NCBI GenBank assembly: GCA_037367355.1
Contig: CM074699.1
Location: 3,658,001-3,722,000, forward strand
Direction: 5' to 3'
DNA from: Neoscytalidium dimidiatum
Lineage: Eukaryota; Ascomycota; Dothideomycetes; Botryosphaeriales; Botryosphaeriaceae
Length of the DNA: 64,000 bases
The notes under the pieces were generated by a model that saw nothing but the letters and a program-made list of their open reading frames with translations, ran no database searches and was not told where the DNA came from. Shown piece by piece: positions 1 to 11,050 of the stretch; position 1 is the stretch's first letter, and each line of letters opens with the position of its first letter. The translations under genes and the position numbers were made by a program.

Positions 1-13
1 GGTGCTAACACAG

Positions 14-307
14 CGCGTAGGTGGTTTCTTCGCTCGTCTCGAGGCCAGCCGCAAGTACCTCTTCGGTGCCGCGTCTGTCTACGGTGTCACCAACGACTCC
101 ATCATCAAGGGCGCTTTCCTCGTCCGTGGCCAAGAGGCTCTTCCCGCCTTCAACGTCGCTCCCGACTACGAGAGCTACGAGTTCACGAAGCTTGACCCCA
201 AGAACCCCGAGGACAGGAAGTTCGTCGAGGACCAGTGGTCGTGGGACAAGCCGATCGAGGTCAACGGCAAGACCTATGAGTGGGCTGACGGCAAGGTCTT
301 CAAGTAA
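14..307 (+). CDS. Elongation factor 1B gamma subunit, last exon (5'-truncated by window edge)
   Basis: C-terminal exon of translation elongation factor eEF1B-gamma, the scaffold subunit of the GDP/GTP exchange complex for eEF1A. About 97 residues are visible. They carry the conserved C-terminal EF1-gamma domain: GGFFARLEASRKYLFG, then GAFLVRGQ, a block around APDYESYEFTKLDP, and the terminal ADGKVFK before TAA at 305-307. The first bases, gctaacacag, look like a branch site and 3' splice site, so the exon probably starts at about base 14. The N-terminal GST-like domain lies outside the window. Frame and family are clear; only the exact exon start is uncertain. Confidence 0.93.
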   Translation, partial: RVGGFFARLEASRKYLFGAASVYGVTNDSIIKGAFLVRGQEALPAFNVAPDYESYEFTKLDPKNPEDRKFVEDQWSWDKPIEVNGKTYEWADGKVFK

Positions 308-1793
308 ACGGCTTGAAGGGCGCTTGTGGATGACGGCGGAAAAAGTTCTTGCATTGCTGCGGAGCTAGATAGAGGCAGTGCGGGGCAATTGTGCTCTAAT
401 TGACGGCTGGATGGGTTATGAGCGGTTTTCCGGCAAATTTTACGACCTGACGTCCGTAGCTTCTGCGAAACAAAAAATATTGATTCCCCCATTTCCCCGC
501 ATTAGGAAGCGCGTTGGGCAGAATTATCATGCCACTGACACGGTGGTGGTGAGGCTGTTGCTGCTGATCACGGCGGCGGTGGCGAGAGGCGGACGTGGCG
601 ATTGGAGGATGGGCCAGGGTCGACTGGCGCACGACGTGCATGATGCATGGCTGATCGCGAGTGCGGGGATGACTGGGGGATCGCGTGAAAATCACCGCCG
701 TCACACACGGCTGCTTGGCTGGCGGCTAGCAGCACGCGACGCGAGGCAACTTTGGGCGCGCAGGGTCTAGGCAGCGTGTCGTGCGTGCGAGGGCGCCGGC
801 AGCAGGCGGCGAATGGGAGCAGCGTCGAGATGATGTCGTAGGGCTGGCCACTGCGCTATCGATACAGGAGGGCCGCCATCGTCGACGACAACGGCGGCGG
901 CGGCCGCCGCCGCCGCGCGCGAGTCACGGTGAGAGCACGGTTGTGAACGGCAAATGACAGCTGTAAAGGCACTGCTAGAGGACTGCGCTACTTGCTCACT
1001 ACCGGCGCCAAGGCATTCCCGCGGGTGTGACCAGCTTCCTTCTTGGAGCCCCGGCACAAACCGCTTGGCTTCCTGTGTGAGGCGCTTCCTCTTGCGCGCG
1101 CCTGCGACTAGCCACTGCAACCACCATCGAGCTGCCCGCTGCCGCCCAGCAACCTCACGCCTCACGCCTCGACTCCAAGACTCCAAGCGAGCTGCCTCTC
1201 CGATCGCTCTGCGTCCCCGACAGCTCGAGCAATGGTCAGCGCGCCTTAACTGCAGACTCCGGCGCCGTCCCGCACAACCCGCACCCGCCTGCGCGTCCTG
1301 CTGTCGCACATTCCGCAGCGAAGAGCCACCCAGCGCAACTCCAGCTTCTGTCCAGGTCGCCTGCCGACTCTTCAGCCCGTCACCCCACCCGAATCCCCCC
1401 ACCGCAGCGACGACGCAGGTAGCCGTGCGGACTGCGCTACAGCCAATCCCGTGAACGGTCGCCGTTTCCGCCAACAAAGAAACCTACCCGCTTTCTGGCG
1501 CGCCGCCGCCGTGTCCCAGTGTCATATGCCGTTACCTCCTGTCCCACGCCTCTCCCGCGAAACCCCCGTCTTGTGAGCCCGGCATTGCCTGCTCTCTCCA
1601 GCGCCGCGTTTTGGCAGAGCAGAAACATCGACCTTGCGCAGACTGGAGGCCGCCCTGGACAGTGTCCGTGTCGGATCCGTTCTCGCTGGTTCTCCTTTGT
1701 GATCGCCCGTCGGGACTATAAGCAACCGAGACCTACAATCGCCACGGCTGAGGACGTGCTTTCGTTATCGCCCGCCCGGCGGCCGCCGGCTTC
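308..1793. other. Intergenic: 3' UTR of eEF1B-gamma and promoter/leader of the phosphodiesterase gene
   Basis: About 1.5 kb with no supportable gene. The open frames here are GC-driven, low in complexity and without recognisable domains. There is a GGC/GCC microsatellite at about 888-918. From about 1000 to 1700 the plus strand is C/T-rich, as is common in fungal promoters and 5' leaders, which fits transcription of the plus-strand gene that starts at 1794. Confidence 0.5.
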
Positions 1794-3951
1794 ATGAAGA
1801 AAGATGACGGGTTCGCGGACCGGCCCCCGAAGGACGCAGCTATCCAGGTGATATGTCTGGTAAGTCCCTGGTTCGACGCGCGAGTTTGGGCCGGGATTGA
1901 GCACGGTCTCTGTTTGTACTCGGGGCCATTTTCCGGATAGCGGTGCCAGCACAGCCCGTGGCGCGAGAGCAAGAGTGCGGAATCACGCATGGTTATGTCT
2001 TGGGAGCGCGATTGCACGGAGCTCAGCTGCTGATCTGTCGATGTAGGGAGCCGGTGGCGGTCCAAACGAAGATAGCGTCACTGGGCTGCTGGTGCGCGCC
2101 ACGGCGTCAAAATGGTCTAAGAACTCTATTCTGGCCGTCGACGCCGGCACTCATTTGGCATCCATTACGAGAATCCTGGAACAACACTTTCCTTCGGTGG
2201 TGCATAACACTCCGACATCGTCACGCGTGCGATTTGAGGAGGGTGAAACGTCCCCAAGCCCGACCACGACCTCATCTCAGGTCGAGAGCTCAGACGCTGG
2301 CTCGGAAATATCGTGGCGTTCCTCCTCTCCACAGCCGACAATCACCACCTTGAGCTCAGGTGCTTTTGCTGGCCTGCCGTTTCCGTATGCTTCAGCACGC
2401 GCAAACGCTGTACATGTGGTGCGGGAACACGTCTCCACCTATCTTATTACGCACCCTCACCTTGACCATCTCTCTGGTTTCGTAATAAACACTGCGGCCT
2501 TCCATAATACGTCCAAGCCAAAACGCCTTGCAGCGTTGCCGTTCACTGTAAACTCGATAAAAACGCATATTTTCAATGACGTCATATGGCCGAATTTGAC
2601 TGACGAAGATGGTGGTGTTGGATTCGTAACGTTTCAAAGATTAGCCGAGGGCGGGCACCATGCCCTTGGAGAAGGCCCGGGGAGGGGATATATCGAAGTC
2701 TGTGATGGGCTTGGCGTAAAAGGCTTCAAAGTCAGCCATGGAAATTGTATGAAAGGCCCGGGACACATCCACAGGGGTAGCAGTATCCAACTTTCAGAGA
2801 TCGGACCAAACGGCCTACCGCACCCACACGGCCCTGCTGTAGGAGACGGACGATCTCTTTCCATCTCTCAACCTTCAGCGCCAGGGACCCCCTTATTTAC
2901 CGGCGCTACTGGCACATCTGTTCCCCCCTTGGATATGGGAATGCAGCAGCAGTGCGTCGTGGATAGCTCGGCCTATTTCATCCGCACTGAGTTGGCAGCA
3001 CACTATTCTTCGTCTTCCCGTCCGCCGCCAGCACGAGAGATTCTCATTTTTGGCGACGTCGAGCCTGATAGCCTGTCTCTATCACCTCGTACAGCTCATG
3101 TTTGGGCGGAGGCTGCGCCTAAGATTGCCAGCGGTGTTCTCAGGGCTGTGTTCATCGAATGCAGTTATGCGGATAGCCAGGGCGATGCAGTCCTCTTCGG
3201 CCATCTCGCGCCGCGCCACTTGATCAAGGAATTGGAGACTCTGGCAGACATGGTCAGAGATGCACGTGTTAGACTCGAAAGTGAGCGTGAGGAGCACCGA
3301 AAAGGCCGCAAGAGGAAACGAACGAGTGCGGGCAGCGTGAACGGCTTTCTCTCTGGCACTGATGACGACTACTTCGTTCGTAGGCGCAGTCGCTCACGAC
3401 AACCATCTCGTACACCAGGCGGTGGGGTAACCTCGGCGCCCACATCAGCAGCAACGACGACTGGCGAATACGCCCCAGCCATCCATCAGGCGGGCACCAG
3501 TTCTGTTCCTTTATTATCTCCCGGTGAAAAAGTTATGCGTGATTTTTTGGACACACCTACACCGACCGCCAGCGCTACACCTACTCCCGGCCCAGAAACA
3601 CCAGGAGCAAATGGAGTTTCACATCCGCGAAGTACACATCAACCACAAAATCTTCCATCCGTATCGATTGCTTCCTATCTAGCTGCTCCCGCAGTCTTGG
3701 AACCTCAGCTAGCCGCCGTAGAACAACAGCAGAACCAAGGTCCGCCACATGCCGAGAACAAGGAAAAGCCACCTCTCAGGGGCTTGACCGTCATCATCAT
3801 ACACATGAAGGATACGCTGATGGACGGGCCACTCGTCGGTGACCGCATATTAGCAGAACTGGACGAGCATGAGCGGAGACTTGCTGATATAGGGAAGCCG
3901 TTGGGATGCCAGTTCGTTATCAGCCAGCATGGCGAGAGCTATTGGTTTTAA
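1794..3951 (+). CDS. Class-II (low-affinity) 3',5'-cyclic-AMP phosphodiesterase
   Basis: Hydrolyses cAMP to AMP and so dampens protein kinase A signalling; orthologue of yeast Pde1-type enzymes. Model: join(1794..1859, 2047..3951), 656 aa. Exon 1 encodes 22 residues ending AAIQVICL; after a 187-nt intron (gtaagt...atgtag) exon 2 opens with GAGGGPNEDSVTGLLV, the usual start of the family. The class-II metal site HPHLDHLSGFVIN is at about residues 158-170 (H158, H160, D162, H163). The C-terminal block HMKDTLMDGP...GDRIL...CQFVISQHGESYWF is also typical. A long low-complexity insert (about residues 420-590; KRKRTS, RRRSRSR, Pro/Thr-rich) separates the catalytic blocks and enlarges the protein. 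An ORF that begins at a GTG at 2092 would miss the first 37 residues. Confidence 0.93.
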
Positions 3952-5059
3952 AAAAGACGTTGCTCCGGAGCATTCGAAAGGTTGATAGCCTTCTATCAGA
4001 CTTTCTTCCTGATCTGAGCAAGGAGTACCTGGGAGTTGGTTCTCGGTGAAAATGGGGAAGAGGGGATGCAGAAAGAGCATAGCAAGATTTCTTTTACTTC
4101 TTTTTCTCTTCTTTTCGGATTAGCTCTGGACGTAACGGTTATTTGAATATGAGCCGATGGAGAGTAGGAGAATATGCAACGGCTGTGGGTGGATCATTTC
4201 TTTCGGTCTTAAGTCATCGTCCTATTTTTCCTTCATCTCGACATGTTTTCCTCCCGCCTGTTTGTCTATCCTGATCAACGGCGCATCGGTTCATGTTCAG
4301 AGAGAGAATGTTGCAGGGTTCCGGAATGTTGAGAAGAGATAAATTTTTTTGTGCGAAACTTTCAGAGCTACCATCCCTTGGGGCATGTTTGAACGTCCAT
4401 CCCACTCGGATCGGGCGGAATGCGATCCGAAACCTTTTACCACTGGTTCTTTTGGTTCGTTGTTTACTCTCTTCCACCATTTTTTTGGGGGGGTGTCTTC
4501 ACATGCGAGATCGTAATCCAGACACATGCTTCTGTCTGGTCTCGTTACTATACCACGCGTTTGACCTTACGCTCAATTTATTCGCTGTTCAAGACATCGT
4601 ATTGGAAAAGATAGTTTTGCGATTCCGGTAGACAGCAAGGTCCTCGCCGACATTTGATCGCTGCGTTTAGGTCTATATCTTGCAAAAGTAAAATCTCATT
4701 AGTTGAAGCAAAAGATGTTGGAGTTGGTCCTAACTGGCAATACTCCGTTCTTGAATCGAAATGGCTTCCCTGAGTGGCTCGAGTCATGGTCGCTTCTATA
4801 CTCAACAACTTTGCATGTTATACATTCGGAAGGTATATGGTGATCTCAATGTATTATTGAAAGAGGGAGCCTAGAGAGCAGAAGCGATATGTAGAATGTA
4901 CGATTCCACGTACATGTGCACCCAGATGATTGCTTCTACCCCCCAACAGCAGGAATTACTCATTGAGATACTAGCCAAGCCGACAGCGCACAAAACAGAC
5001 AACCCCACATCCAATCAGCGCACTTCATCATCGCCTCCTTTCCTCAACCACGTTCTTCT
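3952..5059. other. Intergenic between convergent genes
   Basis: About 1.1 kb between the phosphodiesterase stop and the stop of the minus-strand DUF4360 gene, so it should hold two 3' UTRs. It is less GC-rich than the flanking coding DNA and has T-rich runs (for example near 4480-4492). Short ORFs on both strands have no recognisable content. I see no RNA gene or repeat. Confidence 0.5.
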
Positions 5060-5096
5060 TCAAACGTAACCCGGACCCTTCTTCCCCTTATCATCA

Positions 5097-5130
<34 letters not shown>

Positions 5131-6003
5131 TGTCATCGTCCTTATCATCACCATAGTCATCTTTCCCCTTCCCGTCATCCTTGTTCCCATCATCGCCCGA
5201 GCACTCCTTCTGCTCCAACACCAGCGCATGTCCCAGGCTGCCCGTCAACCGCGAGATCTCGATGTACCCGTCGGCCCGGTCGTCGGCCTGGTCGCCGCGC
5301 TTGAGCAAGAGGGTGTTGTCGATCTGCAGGACGAAGTCGCCGCCGCAGGGGGACAGGAAGGTGGTCTTGAGCTCGTTGGTGAAGACGGTGTCGAGGTCGA
5401 CGGGCCCGTCGAAGTCCCAGCGCATGACGTGCGAGCCCGGGTTGTTGGCGAAGGAGTACACGTTCTTCTCGTAGGCCGTCATGCCCTTCGACTCGAGGTA
5501 CACGTGCCCCTTGAAGTCGCCGCGCAGCACGTTGACCTGCTTGGACGCGGCCGTGCGCAGGCCGACTTTGATGTGGCAGTTGGCGTGGTCGCCGGACTTG
5601 CCGTCCTCTGCCGGGGGCGGGAAAGGGGGCGTTAGTGGTTTTGTGTTGGGAAAGGGTTGGTGGTTGGGGGAGGAAGTTGGGCGAGGGGAGGCTAGGGTTG
5701 GAGAAAAGAAAAGGAAAAAAAAGGAATTGGAATTTTATATTGAGAAAGGAGAAGAAAAAAAAATTAAGAGAACGTACCCAACTCGGCCTTCATCTCGGAG
5801 ATGCTGACGTTGAAAGTGTTCGTCTCTGGGCAGAACTCGCCAGTCAAGCTGCCGGCAGGGCAGCCGGAGCCCGAGTATTCGACGCTGGTAACGGCGAGCC
5901 AGTCGCTGGCGCTTCCGGAGTCATCGGTGCGGCGATAGTGAGCCACCGGGCCGGCAACAGCCAAGGTGGCAGCGGTAAGACTGGTGAGGAGGGAGAGAAG
6001 CAT
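5060..6003 (-). CDS. Secreted DUF4360-type protein with poly-aspartate tail
   Basis: Model: complement(join(5060..5607, 5778..6003)), 257 aa. The intron (gtacgtt...ggcag) is 170 nt and, when removed, joins AEL to EDGKSGDHANCHIKVGLR. Residues 1-18 (MLLSLLTSLTAATLAVAG) are a signal peptide. The chain has the spaced cysteines and the SGSGCPAGS block near the mature N terminus that mark fungal DUF4360 proteins, followed by a beta-rich region. The last 45 or so residues are an acidic tail with 13 consecutive Asp, encoded by a GTC/GAC microsatellite, then KGKKGPGYV. Function is unknown for the family; a secreted or wall-associated role is inferred. A TATA-like element lies about 155 bp upstream of the ATG. 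Confidence 0.82.
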
Positions 6004-6157
6004 TTTCGTTCGGTTGGAATAAGGAATGCAAGATTTGGAAAGGCAGAAGTCTCGATGGTCTTTTGACTGGGAAGAGAGTGGCTATATGGCGAGTATCGCT
6101 GCGAACTGCTCCTGGTCCCTCTAGTTAATTTATGGCATCTCGTTCTATGTTGTAGTA

Positions 6158-6170
6158 TTTATATATATTT
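6158..6170 (-). promoter_or_regulatory. TATA-like element upstream of the DUF4360 gene
   Basis: Read on the minus strand the stretch is AAATATATATAAA, about 155 bp before the ATG at 6003. Position and composition fit a TATA box with a leader of roughly 100 nt. Inference only. Confidence 0.4.
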
Positions 6171-7390
6171 TTTGCCCTTCTCACCGATGATGATGCCTCA
6201 CAAAAATAGTGACTTCTTAATTACCGGTAAACTTTTTGCACACGATGGTCGTGCGCATTTCTCGAAGCCTGTCTTGGTCAGTTGTGTTCCTGACTCGAGG
6301 GAACCGGTAGGAAACACGAAAGTCCGTCACCTTCCGAGGGAAACTTTCTTTACTCTTGTGCTTTCCGCATCCAGACTTCCGGCACTTCCTAATCCCGAGC
6401 AGAAAGACACGATCACCAGATGTGTATGGAGGATGGAGAATCATGACAATATTGTCAATGTGAGAGATTGGTAATTCGACCCGCCATTAGAAGATGATGT
6501 GTATGCACCAGGAACGGTCGACGTTGCTGCTCCGCTGTAAGCTGTTCCTGATTTAGCACAAGGCGGAGACGCGGCAGGGACCGGGGCAGAAGGAATCTCC
6601 CGCGTCCGCCAAGCGGGGGTCCTGGCATTTCATAAGTCATCGTGCACAGGGCGATCACACCCAATCGTCAGCGGATTGGCCAGCGCATGCTTCCGGTCTC
6701 CGCTTCTGTGGAAATTGAGCGGCGGTATTGGCTTGATGATCTGACCGCAAAGTTTTACGCTGTGCTTTCCCAGCCCAACAATCTGGTTCCTTCTCGGTGT
6801 GTTTTCTGTGTAGGTGTCTCGAATGGAGAACAGTAAGCTGTTGGCAAAAAGATATAATAGATGGAAGCCCGACTCAATATCTCCACTGAGGAGATTTCGC
6901 CGGGAAGTTCCTTTCTGACCCACACCATCATTGCAATGAGAGAATTTTCGTTGTGATGCTTGTGGTCAGATGCCAAGCTCTGGATAATGTCTTCTGGTCA
7001 CGGAACTGCGGGATTTCCCCTCCAAATGAAGTAGGAATAACCCGTTCCCACCAGCTTTGGAAGCTTGGGCTGATGGTTGGTGTATGTCCATTCGTTGCGG
7101 CAAATCGAAGCCATGTCATGAATTTGAGCTTTAATGATTATGCATAGGTTAGGCATGTGCCGCCAGTGCCGTCAGAGCCTATGTTCGTCAATCAGCTCAC
7201 ATCACTCGCAGTACCTCGTATCTGAGCGTCAAGTATGCTAATGGCTAATCTTGGCATTGCCTATGTGGCCGGACAGAGGGAGAATCGAGCCGATCAGATC
7301 GAGTCACGTCCGTAGTTTGTATGACGCAGCATCCGCCAAGAGACCGCAACCTTGCCCTTGCATTATGGTCCGTAACTGACAGGTCCAGAC
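6171..7390. other. Intergenic upstream of DUF4360, downstream of NRDE2
   Basis: About 1.2 kb of AT-richer sequence holding the 3' UTR of NRDE2 (minus strand) and distal promoter of the DUF4360 gene. Only short, featureless ORFs are present. No RNA gene or repeat was seen. Confidence 0.5.
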
Positions 7391-10300
7391 TTACTCTAGG
7401 GCCTGCACGCTCCGCCTTCGCCTGTCGATTGCTTTCTGAACCTCCTCCAATTCTTCCTCTATTTCTACATGCACCCGTAACTCTTTCTCCTGTAGCGTAT
7501 TGTACACACTCCTAAGTTCCTTGAAGTCCAACTCATCCACGAGGTGCTCAAAGGCAAGCATGATGTATGACTTCGAATAAGGTAGGTGCAGCAAACCGCG
7601 GAAGTAAACCTGCTTCGCTGCAGCTCGTTGCGAAATCGAGCAGAGATAGAGGATGTAGGACATCCACAATGCAGAGCTTTTCCTACCACTACACGTGCTC
7701 AATCCGTTAGCAGTAATGCGGGGAAGCTGTATTGAATTTTGACGCACCTTTCACTTTCCACGGCCCGCTCAAAGGCAGCACGCACAGCATGAATCGTACC
7801 ACCGAGGTTCTCCCCACGTCTGAGTTCGGAGTAAACGGAGAAGAGCCAACCGACAATGGATTGTTCTCCCTTCTGCAGCACCACATCCTGCATGATGGCT
7901 CGGACCCGGTCATCTACACGGAAGCGGGCTTCGTTGGCGGCGTACATTGTCAAAAACTTGGTGTTGTTGGGAAAAAGTTTGATACTTTCTTGAATTGTCG
8001 ACCGGGTGATACTGGGCTTGAAAGTTTTGACAAGCTTAGAGTGATGTGCTAGGAGCTTGCATTGTGCTTGATGAGTGACTTCATTGGCGGCGGAATGGAG
8101 AAGATTGCGGGACTGAAGAAGGGAAGATAGGTTCCGGAATGTGTCCAGGGCCGCTACAATATCGAACTCGCTTTGCAAATATACGAACAGCGACAGACAC
8201 TCTGCATAGTACACTGCCAGCAAAGTATCACCAGTTGAGATACTGTGGTCGCGGCCCTCGGCAAGCGTATTGCGAACTTTGAGGACAGTAGCTGGGTGGA
8301 ACAAATCTTCCCCATTTCCGGAAGCCTGTGCTTCCGGCGCCGGTTTCGCATCACCAATTGAAGAAATACGGTGTTTAGCCGAGCCGATATCGTTGATCCG
8401 TAAAGCTTCCCAAATCCAACTACGCCACAGTAGGATTTGGAACTTGCTGGAGCTCGGAGGGAGTTGATTACTCATGCTGAGCGCCATGGAAAAGACGCGG
8501 TTGGCTTCCTTGGTTTTTCCTGAGCGACTTTCAATCAAAGCGTACGCGTTGTACAGTCGCAAACTGGACGATCGCTTCTTCAGAAGGGTCTTAGCAGCCT
8601 TTCCAGAACTTGTAGGGTTAAAATGCCACTCGAATGCAAGGTAATATTCAGCAAATACATCATCCGAAATGACGTTCGCAAGTTCCCTGAGGGATCTGCT
8701 CAACCAATCTTTCTGTTCAGATGTGTAGGTGCTGGGGAAAATTTCGCCATCAAAAAGGTCTTCGGTAGTAATTTGGAAATTTGCTGCAGGAGGCTTCCAG
8801 CCATCGATATCACAATGAATGCCTATCTCGGATGCGTTGGAGGATTCTTGAAGAAGCGCCTGAGACCGAGAAGCATTCAGCTTTTCATTCCGCAGAAAAG
8901 GATCGAGCCACCATGAGCGAGCCTGCGATTCAGAAGGTAATGGCGGGAGCCCCCAGAAACAGAGATAGGCTTCGACAAGTAACGTTGGAGGTAAAGGGGC
9001 CTTCATCATGCTGAGTTCAGCCTGAATATCGGAAAAAAGCACAACGTGGAATGGGTCATCTTCCCCAAATTCATCCGTGGTGCGGCCAGGCCACTTGAGC
9101 AGGTCCATTCGATGCCTCTCCTTTTCATAGAAACTTTCGAAAAGCCGTCTCAAAGAGATGTTGATATCTCGTTCCTCAATGACGGACTCGGGTGGATCAG
9201 GAAATGACCCTTCCGATTTGAAAGCAGCCCAACCCTTCGCATTACCTTCACCAATGCGGGGACACTCGCTCTCCCAAAACTCTTCAAAATCTTTCAAAAT
9301 CGTAGACGAAGGCGTATTTTCGTTGTAAAGTGGCCTGAAAAGCTGGAATTCAAGTAGCGCCTGCCAGAGCGCAATGGCCCTCTCGTGATACCCTGCATGT
9401 TTCATCAGCGATGTGAGACGCAAGAAGACGTAGATGCTAAGTTTCTGGGATTCCTCCGTTCCAGAGTTGGACAGCGTCTTCAGACAATCCAAGAATCTGG
9501 AACGACAGTCCTCGAACTGGAACTCCGCGAGGTTCGTTTGCAAAGCATCAAGATACTGAATCCACAAGTCTGTGGCCCCCGGGTTACTCGCAAGCACTTC
9601 CTTCCATCGAGCAAAGTGTTCCTCTCTTTGATGAATTTTGGAGCTTTCCTCCATAAGACCCACTATCAACTTTTCCGAGTGCATGGCTTTCAAGGCTCGT
9701 TGGTAAATGTCGAAGCGGAGAGAAGCGAGAGCATGCAATTCCGTCGCCTTTAACTGCCGGTGCACATCGGATGAGCCAATACGTATCATTGGCTCTTGGT
9801 GTTCCACGAGATCCAGCCAAGCTTGCAGATTACTGGGTTCTTCTTGGACACGTCTGTTGAGCAAGGCATTCCGGTCTTTGGTCTCTGTGAAAAAATCTTG
9901 GTCGGCAGCATCCGTATCGCTGACGTTTTCCAGATCGGAGTCTTCCGGCTCGTTACTAGATTTCGCCTTCCCTTCGATTGACCTGTAGTCAACCTTTTCC
10001 GCATCGGGCTCGGGCGACTCTGATCCACGCTTTCGCTTAAGACTGCGAACAGGAATGAAGTCTTGGCATGGATCAAACTCATGAGTTGCGTCGGAGCCCA
10101 ACGGCTTTATGACTCGCAAGTTCTGCGAATTCTTGCCCAGAGGTTTCCTAAACACCAACTGGCGCTCAGAGCCACCACGGCGGCCGCGTAGGTCAATGAC
10201 AATGGTGCGGTCGTCCGAGATGAATCTATCAATCTTTGCATAGGACGGCAAGCCAAGAACAGAACCGGCGCCAACTCTGCGGTACGCGGGAACGCTGTAC

Positions 10301-10743
10301 TGATGCAGCCTTCCATACTGCAGATTGGCGAGGTCCCCTTTGCGGTCACTGACGTATAGCACATCTTCGTTCACGGCCTGTGGTTGCTTCTTGGGCTCTG
10401 CGATTGTGCTCTCTTGACTCCTCTCTACACTTCTACGGCGGCGTCTGGATTCGCTCTCATGCTTGTGTCGATGGCGGCGGTCATCTGGTCTATTCCGGTC
10501 GCGGTCTTCCCGGCCGTCTCGATCGCGGTGGCGGTAATGGCGGTCATCATTGTAGCTGCTGCCATGATGATGGCGATGGTCATGCGAGGTTTTACGGTCT
10601 CGCTCGCGATCTTCGCGGTTTCGCCTGCGGCGACGTCTCTCGTCGTCCGAATTAGGGCTGGGTTCTTTAGGCGGGGCAGGTGGTTGTGGCTTGGGCTTGA
10701 AGCTCGCGAACGTGGGCACAGTGGGTTTTGCAGCCTGGTCCAT
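7391..10743 (-). CDS. NRDE2 family protein (Nrl1-like), nuclear RNA processing/decay factor
   Basis: Model: complement(join(7391..7688, 7748..10743)), 1097 aa, normal for fungal members. The 59-nt intron has donor gtgcgtc, branch gctaacg and acceptor tgtag; splicing gives VESES|GRKSSALWMSYI. The N terminus (about residues 30-130) is an Arg/Asp/Ser/His-rich disordered tail (ERRRRRRNREDRERDRK). It is followed by the conserved block LYVSDRKGDLANLQYGRLHQ...VPAYRRVG and then by helical half-a-TPR-type repeats (RRVQEEPSNLQAWLDLVEHQ) to the end. Family members act in RNA surveillance and small-RNA silencing; fission yeast Nrl1 and human NRDE2 bind the Mtr4 helicase. A short shared upstream region separates it from divergent UTP10. 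Confidence 0.93.
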
Positions 10744-11050
10744 GATTAACGAGCGCCGTGGTGTGTAGATCAGCGAGGCGTACGTACCTGGGGAGAGGAC
10801 ATGTTGTCGGGGCTGCGGGCAGCTGTGAGGTCAGCCAGCGGGCGGGCGTCGGCGATTCGGACCGCCGAACGAGCGGCAAAAAAAGTTGGCGGTGAGGGCA
10901 TTTTCTGAAGACGCGCGCATCGCATCCACTCCCCGGCGCGACTTTTCCCAGCATCTCTCGAGACCTTGCCTGGCGTCTCGAGCCCCGTACCTCTCCCTCC
11001 TTTTCCATGGACGGAGCGCTGTACCAGTTTTCCATACCTCTGCCGCCAAC
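10744..11050. promoter_or_regulatory. Shared promoter region of NRDE2 (minus) and UTP10 (plus)
   Basis: The two start codons are only 307 bp apart, head to head, so both promoters and 5' leaders must share this interval. The UTP10-proximal half is C/T-rich on the plus strand (cctctccctccttttcc). No TATA-like element is visible, as expected for housekeeping genes. Confidence 0.6.

Noticed and set aside
767..1477. Minus-strand ORF of 236 codons and plus-strand ORF of 166 codons in the phosphodiesterase upstream region
   Set aside because: Mutually overlapping, biased in composition and without domains; the interval is better explained as promoter and leader.
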